DNA from: Hippophae tibetana
Lineage: Eukaryota > Streptophyta > Magnoliopsida > Rosales > Elaeagnaceae
Direction of reading: 5' to 3'
Assembly (NCBI GenBank): GCA_037013495.1
Contig: CM072812.1
Location: forward strand, 77,669,840-77,733,839
Length of the DNA: 64,000 nt
Part shown: one piece after another, positions 14,101 through 26,654 of the stretch
Layout of the letters: each line of letters opens with the position of its first letter
Numbering within the stretch: position 1 is the stretch's first letter
Made by a program: the position numbers and the translations under genes
Notes under the pieces: generated by a model
The model's database searches: none
The model's input: only the letters and a program-made list of their open reading frames with translations
Told to the model about the DNA's origin: nothing

Positions 14101-14901
14101 TTCAAGTGATGTGACATGTTTGACTTTTCCAAAATTAAGGTTCAAGTGTTGGCTGAGTTTCTAAGCATTGTTAAGTTCCCCGTGTGCAAAAAAAAAAATC
14201 AAAATATGAAGAGTGATATGGTGCCATAAAGAATGTTTAAAAAAATGTAAATTCACTCCTGGTCTTTTGGTTCCATCAAAGGTGCACCAAGCGTTTCACC
14301 TAGCCTTCTAATCCAATCGAAGTTATACAAGTATATTCATCTGATCTTTTGCAAATGTTTTGTTCAAACAAACACTTAAGTATCTAGTATATCATCGTTA
14401 TTAAGAAAACTAGAGATCTAGCAACTCATAGATTTTTATATCTAAATATCTTGATTATCCAGCTATATCATACAAGATTATACTCCAATAATTGACTAAA
14501 TAGACTCAAGGTGAATGATACTGATGGAAACTTGACCTATATAAGGGTTCACATGCCTATTCATTAGACCCATGATCCAAGGGTTCAATTCAAAGTAGAT
14601 AATAGAGGATCTAATGAGATTACTATCAGGATTTAAGAGTCACATTTTGTAGCATACATTGACTTTTTTACTGAAAACTTTGACCGATCGTTATCTTTCA
14701 ATTAGAATTTGGTTTGATGTACGAAAATAATCATTGAAAAGTTTGAGATGTCAAGATTATAATTGTGTTAAGAGACTAGGGATACCAACTTCTTAAATAT
14801 TTAAGACGTCTTTATCATGACGCAATTATGATGTCATACCCAGGAAAATTAACTAGACCACCTTGTTCGTAAAAGACAACCTATGAAGCATGAGGGGTTA
14901 A
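8111..14901. other. Long stretch without recognisable gene
   Basis: No ORF has recognisable content; the small frames at 9352-9600, 9810-10004, 10151-10348 and 10275-10502 look accidental. Base composition at 8.2-11.6 kb is less AT-rich than its surroundings, as expected for old noncoding retroelement sequence. A possible LTR-like start (TTGATAATATCATAAATATG, about 11871) has no partner. AGGTAGACCA occurs twice around 8229-8315. Confidence 0.5.
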
Positions 14902-15298
14902 TGTTGAAGGGGGATTTTACTAGATACTCATAACACATTATGATTATTTCGTGTTATCTTTAACTAACTAATAAAAGTACAATTAATACACTATTAAACC
15001 TCAAAATTAGTATATATCTTTGAATTTGAACATAGAGCATATTTAGAATAACATATCTCATAAGAGCTTACATGTATAAGCTCAATCCCTATAAATAGCT
15101 TCTTGATATAGCTATAAGCTATTGGATTTGTAATCCTTACAAATATTTAAAACTCTCTCAAAAGATTAACTTTATCATCGTCGAAATTAATTTGATACTC
15201 TGAATGTCGTTCCTTCTGCATATTTATTCATTTATTTCATGATCAAAACTGTCATGCATATACAGTGAATACCATAAATGCAGAAATTGAGTTCAACA
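14902..15298 (+). mobile_element. Candidate solo LTR
   Basis: The segment begins TGTTGAAGGGGG and ends GAGTTCAACA, giving the TG...CA ends of a plant LTR. A promoter-like TATAAATAG sits at about 15094-15102. Its length of 397 bases fits an LTR. Neither a clear tRNA primer site after it nor a second copy is seen, so solo LTR is the simplest reading. Confidence 0.4.
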
Positions 15299-16757
15299 TT
15301 ATCTGTGCTCAGGTGGCAACTTCTAGTAGAATGTTTATGGTCCACACTTTCGGTCCACCAGGTACCAAAATCTTAATTATTTAGGTAATGAAAGCTCACT
15401 AGTGCAAATGATAGATAAGTAATGATGATGAATTAATTTGTTAATTTTTTTTACAAATAATATAATTATATTTTATAAAAAAATTGATACACCAATTATA
15501 ATTATAATATATAATATATATATATATTTTAAAAAAGTGAATTTGACATATAAAATATCAAATTAATAATCTTAATTAATAAAATGTTAATAGTTGATAA
15601 TTGACGTCATTGTGACTCATGATCACGTAATGAGTCATATATTTGAAGATTATTTTTCAGATGTATAGTATATGGTGTAGTACTTATGATAAATACATGA
15701 ATATTAATTGGGAGAAATTATTATTATTATTTAATATATTCTAGGGAGTCAAACTTTAAAAAGAAATTGTCTTTTAACAATACTAGAAAGTAGCACGCAA
15801 TAATAAGCATAACGGACTTTGATTACTCTTAATCTTTACTTATAATTGAGCAAATTGTTTTTTTTTTTTGAAGGATGCAATACATATACTTCTCAAGAAG
15901 CAAGGGAAAATGCACCTTATAATTAAAGGGGCACGTGTTCTTCTTCACTCTATTAAAATATAATTTTATCAAATTTAAATCTTATTTATTACATAATTTT
16001 CTCTCTCAACTTTAATTTTAATGGAAATTTGTATGTATAAAATATTTTAAACTATAAATTTTATTATTATTTAGTTAAAATCTAAAAAAAAAATTATTAC
16101 AATTTTCAGATTTTAAAATTATTTTTTCAAAAAATATAACAATTATCCACATTTTTATTATTAATTATTAACGGAGAAATGGTGAAAGGAAAATGTCAAA
16201 TGGTCTACTAATATTTAAACACTATTGTGACTATATACATTAATAAGGTCAAGCATCAATTCTTTCACATTCGGATTTTGTAAATTAAATGACTCATGTT
16301 TTTTAATTATTTGTTAAATCTCCTTACGCAAAAGCATGGAAAGTTATATTTATTTTATATGTGAGAATTAGATTATTTTAAAATAACAACAACACTCATT
16401 TTTGTCATTATTTTAAGAGAGATATTTATAAAATAAATAAATTAAAGTCTAGAAATTTGAAATAAAAAATTTATAAAAAATAATAACCGAAAGAATATGA
16501 TAACTTATTTTCTAAAATTGATGAATATTTTTTTTCTATTTTTAAAATATTTATACTATGATTTTCTATTAAATTTTCCTAAATTTAATGGTTTGGAGAT
16601 CTTAAATTGCTTGCCTAATGCCTAGTGAAGATGACAACTTAATTTGACAAAAAAAAAAAAAACTGCTATATATGAATCTTAAGTTTACATTTGATATATA
16701 TTTTAAATGATATTACATAATATTTTATAAATTAAAATGTTTTCTTGCATAATTTAA

Positions 16758-16824
<67 letters not shown>

Positions 16825-18014
16825 CATTTTAGATGTTATAATTCAAATCATAAATTTACTAGATGTATCTATTAAATTTTTAAGAAATTAGATGGAAAAC
16901 CAAGTTCTACTAAATAAATCTAATTCAATAACTAGATGATTACCAAAGAAAGTCGATGAGTGCTCAAAGAAAAATATCACTTGCTTTGATGTTTCGAACC
17001 AATTAAGGTGTATATGTATTGTTTTATCAAAATAAAAATATATATTGGTTTTTTTAAGATTTGTTTTATATAAATCAAATAACAAAATAATATTCTTTAT
17101 TTTCCATCTCTTTTATTATTTTGGACATATAAAAAAATAAAAAAATGGTTCATATTTCTTAGAATTGAAAACTAGTCTTATTAATTTTTGGTTTATCTAT
17201 ACCTATTTAGTATATTACAGTTCAATCTAATCTTACAATTCACATATTTTTTAATCCTTAATATTTTTAAATTTTACAAATCTATTTTAATATTTTAATT
17301 TTATCAAATTGGTTTATTACACCCACTACACATAACTGTCATGTGATTGAAAAATTGAGTATTGAATTATAATTGTTTCTATAAGTCAGTGAAAATTTTG
17401 GTATTGAATCATAATTTGAATAACAAATGAATTAAAATACAAGTCATCATTTGATAGTTTCGTGAAACGATGTTAAACTAATTTGAAGAAAATTAAAATA
17501 TTTGTCAAATGTAAAAATGCTACTAAATTTTGCCAAAAATATTATAGACTAAATTGTCATATCTTAAATAAATTAAAAAATAAATTTATAATAATTTCAA
17601 AAAAATTCAAAATAATACATATTTTTTTTATTATGATTGTGCTTAAATATTTCCTATCAAAATTATGTCATTGTTAAAAGGCCATATATATACGAGTTGC
17701 ATATTTATTAAATATTAAATAATGAGTATTAAATTTTAGTTAAATTAAAACTACAATATTATTACTATTATAAATAGAATTTAAAATAATTATCAGTATT
17801 TTAAATATCAATAATTTATTATTTAATAAATAAAAAATAAAATTCTAAAAATAAATAAATTATACAATAAAAAAGAGCTAAAAGAATAATAATTATTACT
17901 TTAAAATATTTGATAATTTTATCCAAAAATATACAAAATGTGATCCAACCACTTAATTGATAAGAAATTTTAAATGTGGGAAAGGATATGATACTATGAC
18001 ATTCGATTATACCC
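15299..18014. other. AT-rich intergenic stretch
   Basis: I see no gene. Composition is extremely AT-rich with many A/T homopolymers. The small ORFs at 16888-17085 and 17483-17677 are low-complexity Lys/Ile/Phe frames and are not credible. Confidence 0.6.
16761..16822. repeat. (AT)n microsatellite
   Basis: About 31 uninterrupted AT dinucleotides in an already AT-rich region. Confidence 0.97.
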
Positions 18015-18017
18015 TTA

Positions 18018-19458
18018 CCACATGTTTGGTTAAGGGAATGGAATGGAATCAGAATTGATACCTTCCATTTTGCGTGTTTGGTTAGACGGAATAAGGGGGC
18101 GGAATGAAATCGATTACTAAAAGAGAAATAATCACAATTCCTTCTCACAACCTTGGTAATCATAATTCCATGCCCATCTAAACTTTTTTTTTCCAATTTA
18201 TCCTCACCTAAAATATAACCTTAAACTCAAATCCTAAATTCTCAAACCCAAAATTCCAAAACCTTAAACCCTAAACCCAAAATTTCAAAACCCTAAACCC
18301 AAAATTCCAAAACGCAAAACCCTAAACCCAAAATTTCAAAACCCTAAACCAAAAATTCCAAAACCCTAAACCCTAAACCCAAAATTCCAAAACCCTAAAC
18401 ACTAAACCCAAAATTCCAAAACCCTAAACCCTAATTCCAAATCCTAAAACCCTAAAACCCTAAAACCAAAACCCCAAATCCCTAAACCCTAAACCTTAAA
18501 CCCCAAATCCCTAAACCCCAAACCCTAAACCCTAAACCCTAAAACATAAATCCCAACACCCTAAACCCTAAACTCCAAATTCCAAAAATCCTAAACCCAA
18601 AATTCCAAAACCCTAAACCCTAAATCCAAATCCTAAAATCCTAAAACCTAAACCCCAATTCCCTAAACCCTAAAACCCTAAACCCCAAATCCCTAAAACC
18701 TAAACCCAACCCTAAACCTTAAACCCCAAAATCCTAAACCCTAAACCCTAAACCTTAAACCCCAAATCCCTAAACCCTAAACCCTAAACCTTAAACCCTA
18801 AATCCTAAACCCTAAAACATAAATCCCAAAACCCTAAACCCCAAATTCCAAATCCTAAAACCCTAAATCCAAAATTCCAAACCCTAAACCCTAAAACCCT
18901 AAAACATAAACCCCAAATCCCTAAAACCCTAAACCCCAAATCCCTAAACTCTAAACCCTAAATCCCTAAACCCTAAAACATAAATCCCAAAACCCAAAAC
19001 CCTAAACCCCAAATTCCAAATCCTAAAACTCTAAATTCTAAATTCTAAAAACCTAAACTCTTTTTAGAAAAATAATAATTTTAACCCTAAACTTTAACCC
19101 ACAAATATAACCCCAAATCCTAAATCCCACATCCCAAACCTTAAAAACCTTAACCCTATTTAGAAAAATAATAATTTTAATAATATATTTCTTTTTAATT
19201 AAGTAGTAATTATTTAAAAAAATAATGATTTCAATAATATATTTTGTTTGACGAAAAAATAGTAATTAAATGATATTATTTGAATTTTACAGCATGTAAG
19301 GGTATTAAGGTCATTTATAACTTTTTTCATTCTATTCTAGTGGCAAACCAAACACTGTAATCCTGATTTCGAGCTTAATTCCAGTGGTCAAATCAAACAG
19401 CATTGTTTTCTTTCCATTCAATTCCATTTCGATTTCATTCTACGAACCAAACGTCACC
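18018..19458. mobile_element. Nonautonomous inverted-repeat element (PIF/Harbinger-like) carrying telomere-like repeats
   Basis: The element is bounded by TTA on both sides (18015-18017 and 19459-19461), as expected for a PIF/Harbinger/Tourist 3-bp target duplication. Its ends are imperfect inverted repeats: CATGTTTGGTTAAGGGAATG on the left, and on the right, reading inward on the other strand, GACGTTTGGTTCGTAGAATG. Subterminal GTTTGGTT/AACCAAAC copies occur inside both ends. It encodes no transposase; the minus frame at 17819-18196 merely overlaps the left repeat. The centre is filled with CCCTAAA-type repeats. Superfamily assignment rests on TTA and the TIR style and is inferred. Confidence 0.6.
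18209..19168. repeat. Degenerate telomere-like (CCCTAAA)n satellite
   Basis: About 0.95 kb is built from variants of CCCTAAA (plant telomere unit) mixed with AAACCCAAAATTCC and CCCCAAATCC blocks. A higher-order pattern of roughly 30-60 bases recurs. Motif decay, interior position and the flanking inverted repeats argue against a true chromosome end. Confidence 0.9.
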
Positions 19459-19461
19459 TTA

Positions 19462-22400
19462 GTATTTAAGTGGATAGATTCAACTAAGGTTATTCTTGTA
19501 CTTATATGCATAGTTGGTAAAATAATTTTTTTAGATATTTTTGGTGTATCAAAAAATATGTAATTTTTAAAAGAGATATAGATTTATAATTTTAGATCAT
19601 CCTATCCTTTTTTACTTTCATTTTTAATTTTACTTTATTTTTATACCTTTTTAAGAGAATATGTACTCCCAAAATAAGAAGAAGAAAAATCATTTTGCTA
19701 AAATATAGAAGGGCAAATTTCATAAATTCCTCCCTCACTCATATTTGGTAAGGCATCTCAAAATTATTGAAACATTTAATTTGATATGAGTAGTTTTTTT
19801 TATTATCATTTACATTATTTTTTTTATTTTTTACCTCCTATTTAATTTATACTTAAATGTACACGTATTTAAAAATAAATTTATTTAAATATATATTTAA
19901 TAATAATATTAATTTAAGGTATTAAACATTTTTTAGGTATAAACCATATTATTATATGTGTATAATATGATTTAATTTAAGGTCTTAAACATTGTTTTTA
20001 GGTATAAATCATATTAAATGTGTATAATATGTTTTAATTTATTTATTTTTTGTCGTTAAAGTTGTTGAAACCTTGATAAAATTTGTGCTACAAACATGTA
20101 TTTAAAAATAATAACCAATTATTAATTAATATTTCAATAAAAAAATATTCATTAATAATTTTATCACCCTTACATGATAAATAATAATTAAATATATATC
20201 ATTAATTTTTTTTATATTTATTATTTAATATATATTTTAATAGATGATAACGTAAATATTATTACCTACCATTATTCATTTCAATATCATATGTTTGTTG
20301 TAGGTCTGAATACATGAGTTTGAACCCATACGTGCGTATCTCATCAAAATTATTGTATTTAATATTTGGTATATTACCATTAGAGTTATTACAAAATGGA
20401 AAACATCACATCACATCATAAGGTATGCAATCCCTAAGACACTATAGCCAGAAAATTATAAGCATTTTCATCACCCTTCATATCTTGATTCAACTTTCAA
20501 GCATATCCAGCATTCAAGCTAAAACACTTTTTAAAAACTATCATAAATTTATAATATTTAAAAAAATTGAATAAAATGTTTTACATTATAAGTGTATTTA
20601 ATAGAGTTTTCTATATTAAGAAAAAATATTGAATTTGAATGATAATTCAAATTTAGCAATCAAAATATAAGATTCTTGTAAGATAATAATATTTTCACAA
20701 TTATTATTATTATAATAAAAATATATAATTTTTTTATTATATTTTTAAAATTAATTACATTTTAGTATTATTAATAATAAATAAAATTATTTTAATGAAA
20801 AGTAATTATGGTTATAATAGTTTTTATTGTGGCTATATTGGTAACCTTTTACATCTTGGCAATATATTTATGATTGAAAAATGTTATGTACAGTTTCATA
20901 CCATTATTCTATTATATTCATTGATTTTATTATTTTTAATTTTCTCTTGATTTTAATATTTTTGATAAAATAATAATAATACAAATATTATCCTAAAATC
21001 ATGCTTCCTATTCCTAACAATACTCTTTGAAATTAGTGATTAGCATGTGTAGTAGTGATGACGAATTAACGCCAAATCATAATTTTTGTACTTTTTATTT
21101 TATTTTTTACATTTAATGCAAAATCTATATTTCATGTTTTGCAATTACGAGGGAGCAATATCTTGAAAAATTTTACATAATTAAATTAAGGATGGATTAT
21201 TACAACACTATTTTTTATTTATTTATATAGTATATTTATTGTTAATTTTAAAATTTAATCATTTTTTTATTATATTTCTTCTATATTAAATAAAATTTAT
21301 TAAAAGTATTTTCCACAATTTTTAAAATTAATAATAAATTTGATGTAGAAATAACAAAATAATGTTGTAATAATATACACATGATATATAATTTAAATTT
21401 ATTTATATAAATAATATACATAAACTATATATTCATTCTCCAAATTTTATTTTGAGACGAATATCAATTATTAATTATAAACACGTGTATTGAATATAAT
21501 TTATTAACGAAATATTAAAAAAACTATTATTAAACTTTATTTTATTAAAACTATCGTATTGTTATTATTATCTATTTTCTTACATATAATTAATATTGAA
21601 AATAATTATTAGTATTTTAAATACTAATAATTTATTACTTAATTGATAAAAAATAATTTTTTTAAATAAATTATATAATAATTAAGGTACTAAGAACAAT
21701 AATAATTATTATTTTAAAATATACCATGAATTTTATCTAAAAAGTTATAAAATATGATTTAGAATTTTATATATATATGAAAATTTAAAATAGGATTAGA
21801 TGAAAATAAAAAATTTTAATAAATAATTATTCATAAGTGTGTGTGAAATGTACATGAAAATTAAAAATAGGATCCCATGAAATGGAAAATTTTAATAGAT
21901 AATTATCCTCGTCACTCCAAACAATATCATCTTTTTAAATTGGAAGATATTAGATAGTATGAGTGCTACTATTTTTATTATTATAATTTTTATGGAGGTT
22001 AAATTTGTTATTTTTTCTAAAAAATTTCATTAATTTGAAAAATCAGATATGTATTACTAAAATATATCTAAGATATTATTTCAAATCAATACTAATTAAA
22101 TTAAATTAAATTTTCAAAATACAAATTAGTATTCTATTTTACTCATTAGAGACGTTATTACTAGTTTCCTTTTTCCAAACCTTAAATTGAGTCATGTACA
22201 TCTAAAATTGTGTGGTTCAAATTAAAGGAAAAATCATTATTAATTATGTACCCAGACATATAAAAATACAGTAACTTATATTCTAACAAGTGAGTTATTA
22301 CGAGTTTATAATTCAAGAATATACAATTTATTTGAATATATAAAAAAATTTAAATTATGAGTAAAAAATGAATAATATAATTATTTAAGAAAAAAATAAA

Positions 22401-23017
22401 TTGTATCAATTTTAAAAATTCTTACTATATGCAAAATTCTAGAATATTTTAATTCTTCAAAATTATATATATAGAATAACAACTATACTTACAGTCACCC
22501 CCAGACTTATACAATAATATATTCAAACTCACCTATATATTATTTTACTACAAAGAAAGCCAATAAATAACACAATACTTAAAAATAGGAAAAAATTTAT
22601 ACAAAAAATCCCTAAAAACTAGTGTAATTAATAATTAAGGAAAATTACTAAAATACCTCTCATGTTTTCAAAAATAACAAAAACCATTCATTAATTTTAA
22701 AAAATAGGTAATCATATTCTCTTAATTATTATTTTCTTACAAAATCTTCTCCCAAATTTTATGATTTTTATTTTCAAATACTTCTCTTGAAATTTTTTAA
22801 AATAATGACAAGGAAGGGAGTGATTGTTATTTTCAAAATGTAATTTTTTTTTTTGTTGTTTCATGAAATTTAGAGAGAAGTATTTGTATTTTATTTTCCT
22901 AGTCGATTGTCCATATTTTTAAGTCTAACTTACATCCTATACCACATTGACATATATACATATATAAAAATAATTGTAATTGAACTGATATTTATCCTCA
23001 TTCCCATTGTGTTACCG

Positions 23018-23060
<43 letters not shown>

Positions 23061-23178
23061 AACTAATATATTAAACTAAATACAATTGATAAATAATAAA
23101 ATAATATTTTATAAAACTCTAATAACATTGACTTATAAGTTATAACCACTTGAATGAAAATAGAAAATAGAAAAATCT
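19462..23178. other. AT-rich intergenic region upstream of F5H
   Basis: No gene, RNA or clear element is seen. AT-rich text with short direct repeats includes two similar blocks around 19910-20040 (ttaaggt-attaaacat...gtataatatg). Confidence 0.6.
23018..23062. repeat. (TAAA)n microsatellite in the F5H upstream region
   Basis: About eleven uninterrupted TAAA units. They end about 255 bases before the F5H start codon and about 115 bases before the nearest TATA-like box. Confidence 0.97.
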
Positions 23179-23231
23179 TATAAATAGCAAGACATAGTAA
23201 GAGACACTAGCAAGACAAAATTTTATATAAA
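23179..23231 (+). promoter_or_regulatory. F5H core promoter candidates (TATA boxes)
   Basis: Two TATA-like sequences precede the gene: TATAAATAG at 23179-23187 and TATATAAA at 23224-23231. They lie about 138 and 93 bases before the ATG. The CA- and CT-rich text between 23232 and 23316 looks like a plant 5' untranslated leader. Confidence 0.5.
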
Positions 23232-23316
23232 CCCTTCCACCCCCAAAATAAAGAAAAAAGAAAAAAAGAAACATCTCTCCACCACCACCCTCATCAAAAA
23301 TCTCACACCAACTTCC

Positions 23317-25022
23317 ATGGAACCACCACTAAATATTGAATCCTATCTCCAATTTCTAGTTTTCTGGATAATCCCTTTCCTCTTGTTTCTAAGTTTGATC
23401 TTTAAACTATTGAAAAAAAGACAATCTTACCCTCCTGGTCCAAAAGGGTTACCAATAATAGGCAACATGTTAATGATGGAGCAGTTAACTCACCGTGGAC
23501 TCGCTCAACTCGGTAAAAAATACGGAGGTATATTTCACCTTAAAATGGGTTATTTACACATGATCTCTGTTTCTTCACCTAATATTGCTCGTCAAGTCCT
23601 TCAAGTTTATGATAATATCTTCTCAAATCGTCCAGCTACGATTGCTATAAGTTATTTAACTTATAACAGAGCTGACATGGCATTTGCTCATTATGGTCCT
23701 TTTTGGAGACAAATGAGAAAACTATGTGTAATGAAATTATTTAGTCGTAAAAGGGCCGAGTCATGGCAGTCGGTTAGAGACGAAGTGGATAAAACTGTCC
23801 GGTCCGTATCGGTTCATAATGGTACGGCGGTTAATATTGGTGAGTTGGTGTTTGCTTTGACTAGAGATATTATTTATAGAGCGGCTTTTGGGAGTAGTGC
23901 TCAAGAGGGACAAGATGAGTTTATTGGTATATTGCAAGAATTTTCTAAGCTTTTTGGTGCTTTTAATATTGCTGATTTTATACCATGGCTTTCTTGGGCT
24001 CAACCTCAACATCTTAGTGATAGACTTACTAAGGCTCGTTTGGCACTTGATGGGTTTATTGATAAGATTATTGATGAACATGTTCATAGATCAAAAGGCA
24101 ACGACTTTGGAAGATTTGATAACGGTGATACAGATATGGTTGATGATTTATTGGCTTTTTATAGTGAAGATGGTAAAGTTGATGAAGGTCATGATGATCT
24201 TCAAAACGCTATCAAACTCACTAGGGATAATATCAAAGCTATTATTATGGTAAGCATATTGTATTCTCGATCTCTGTACGTATAATCTTTTATTAACTCT
24301 TTTGAAAAACATATATTTTTATGTCATAAAAAATATATATATATATATATGTATCACTATAATTATTATTAATTTGATGGAATTAATTTGTATATATATA
24401 GGATGTAATGTTTGGCGGAACAGAAACGGTGGCATCGGCGATAGAATGGGCCATGTCGGAGTTGATGAAAAGCCCAAATGATTTGAAAAAAGTCCAACAA
24501 GAGTTAGCCGATGTGGTTGGACTTGATCGGAGATTGGAAGAGAGTGACTTTGACAAATTGATTTACTTGAAAAGTGCTGTTAAGGAAACACTTCGACTCC
24601 ACCCTCCCATTCCTCTTCTTCTCCACGAGACTTCAGAGGATGCAAAGGTGGCCGGCTATTTTATTCCAAAGAAGTCACGTGTGATGATCAACGCGTGGGC
24701 AATTGGTAGGGACCCTAATTCTTGGGAAGACCCTGACACCTTCAAGCCCTCAAGGTTTCTTCAAGAAGGTGTGCCGGATTTTAAAGGGAGTAACTTTGAG
24801 TTTATTCCATTCGGCTCGGGTCGAAGATCTTGCCCCGGAATGCAACTTGGACTTTACGCATTGGAGTTGGCTGTGGGACACTTGCTTCATTGTTTTACGT
24901 GGGAATTACCAGATGGTATGAAACCTAGTGAACTTGATATGAATGATGTTTTTGGACTCACTGCACCGAGAGCGAGTCGACTCATTGCTGTGCCGGGTAA
25001 ACGAGTAGTGTGTCAACTCTGA
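23317..25022 (+). CDS. F5H: Ferulate/coniferaldehyde 5-hydroxylase, cytochrome P450 CYP84A (two exons)
   Basis: A complete 517-residue P450 is encoded by 23317-24249 joined to 24402-25022. The intron is GT-AG and phase 0. CYP84A enzymes are ER-anchored haem monooxygenases. They hydroxylate coniferaldehyde/coniferyl alcohol (and ferulate) at C5, committing phenylpropanoids to syringyl lignin and sinapate esters. Visible landmarks are an N-terminal membrane anchor (about residues 11-32), the PPGP hinge (39-42), the I-helix oxygen motif GGTET (316-320), K-helix ExxR (E373-R376), PSRF (427-430) and the haem loop FGSGRRSCPG with ligand Cys455. The C-terminal text (KPSELDMNDVFGLTAPRASR) is characteristic of CYP84A, and length and single intron match the family. 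The ATG sits in a good context (tccATGG). No lesion is visible. The gene stands alone on a TE-rich island; a polyadenylation-like AATAAA is near 25157. Confidence 0.95.
24250..24401 (+). other. F5H intron
   Basis: A 152-base AT-rich intron with GTAAGC donor and TATATATATAG acceptor. It falls between IIM and DVMFGGTET, just before the oxygen-binding motif, and leaves the frame intact. Confidence 0.93.
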
Positions 25023-26640
25023 TGTTAGGAGTGGTTTGCTTTTTTTATTAATGTTGATGAAATACTGGACACAAGTCAATTATTTTCAACTTGTTTTTAA
25101 GCTTAAAATATTTGTTTTTACCATTCTAAATGTTTGGGTAAGGATGAAGAAAAAATAATAAAACAAAGAGAAAGCTGGTGGCCTGGGGAAAAAAGAAGAA
25201 AGCAAAATTCTCTTTAATTTGTTTATAATGATTATATATGCTGAAATATATATGATAGGTGAAAATTTCTTTTGGAGTGTATTTCTCAGTCTCATTGGTA
25301 TTATTTTATTTATTTCTGTGTTCATTAATTAGGTAATATATATAAGTGATTTGATGAAACTTACATGATCTATACATCTACTGAGAAATTCTAGCTTACT
25401 TGGCATTTACATGTGATGGATATATAATAACTAATTTTAATATATTTTTATTTTCTCTTTGATTTATGCAAGTATAATTTAAATTTTATGGGGACCCATT
25501 TATCATTTATGGAAAACGTTATGTAAGTAATTAATTACAGCAGAAAATGGCAGCAAGGAGATAGATATAATTGAAGGGTATGGAGTTTTCATTAATGTTC
25601 TTTGCATTTTTACAAATTTTTGCCTTTATTTTTTTTTTTTTTTAAGATTTTGGAATTTTTTTAAAAATTAGATTAATATTAAAAAAAAAATTTGTTAAAT
25701 TCTCAAAACTTTAACCAAATTTTTGGAATTTTTACTTTGAACTTATATATGGTACAACTGTATAAGCACAATTGTGATATAATTTTGATTTAACTTTGGA
25801 GATTAAACTATATATACTTATATGTGTAGGGTTATAAGCCATGTTATATATCATTTACAAGTTTTGAAAGTCCAATTTTTAGATAAATTTATAGTCTTCT
25901 AGAAAAAAAATTAAGTTAATTTTAATGAATGTTGTTCAGAACTATTTGAAGCCAAACTTACTTGATTTCTTAAATGGTCTTTTGGTATGCTTAATATTTA
26001 GTTATTTTTCCTTCTTCTTTTTTTCATTCTAGCTATTCACTTTTTGAATATATTTTCATTTCTCTAAACCTGGATGGTAGTTCCAAGCCTACTTAGTCTC
26101 TAGCTTCTCTAATAAAGTACTTGATGTTTTGATGATTTTAAGTATTGATACCTTCTTTTGAGTCTTTTTATTCAGAACTATATGTGTGGTATCTCATTGT
26201 AAATCAATTAATTATATAGTAAAATTATAATTTTGTTTGGTATCAATCTTTGTGTTTTATTTGGTTTTATATTTGGCACGTATTAAAAATGATAATTGAA
26301 ATTATATAAAATTAAAGTAGTTAATTCTTCTCAATTTTGCTATTGTTTATTTATTTGAAAATATATGGAAAGAAGTTAGTGAAAAAAGGAAGAAAAAAAA
26401 CAGAGATGAAAACAATTTTAGAAAAAATAAAAATAAATAAATAAATAAAAATTAATTTAAAAAATAAATAATTAAAAAAATGAGAGAGTGAGCTATAATT
26501 GAAATCAAGAAGGAGAGAGTTTATTTATAATATATAAAAGTTATGTTGTAAGATAAAAGTTTTAGAAGATTTTAGGAAATTTTGGAAGATAACATAAAAA
26601 GAGAATATTTTATTGGAAGAGAATACTTATTATTGATTAT
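25023..26640. other. 3' flank of F5H, no gene seen
   Basis: AT-rich text with a poly-T run near 25628-25643 and AAAT-rich blocks near 26410-26480. The minus frame 25086-25325 overlaps the likely F5H 3' UTR and is not credible. Confidence 0.55.
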
Positions 26641-26654
26641 CAAATTTTGACTTA

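Noticed and set aside
17819..18196. 125-codon minus-strand ORF
   Set aside because: It runs across the left end of the inverted-repeat element and AT-rich flank and resembles no protein; chance frame.
18209..19168. True telomere or chromosome end
   Set aside because: Repeats are degenerate, interior, and bracketed by inverted repeats with TTA on both sides.
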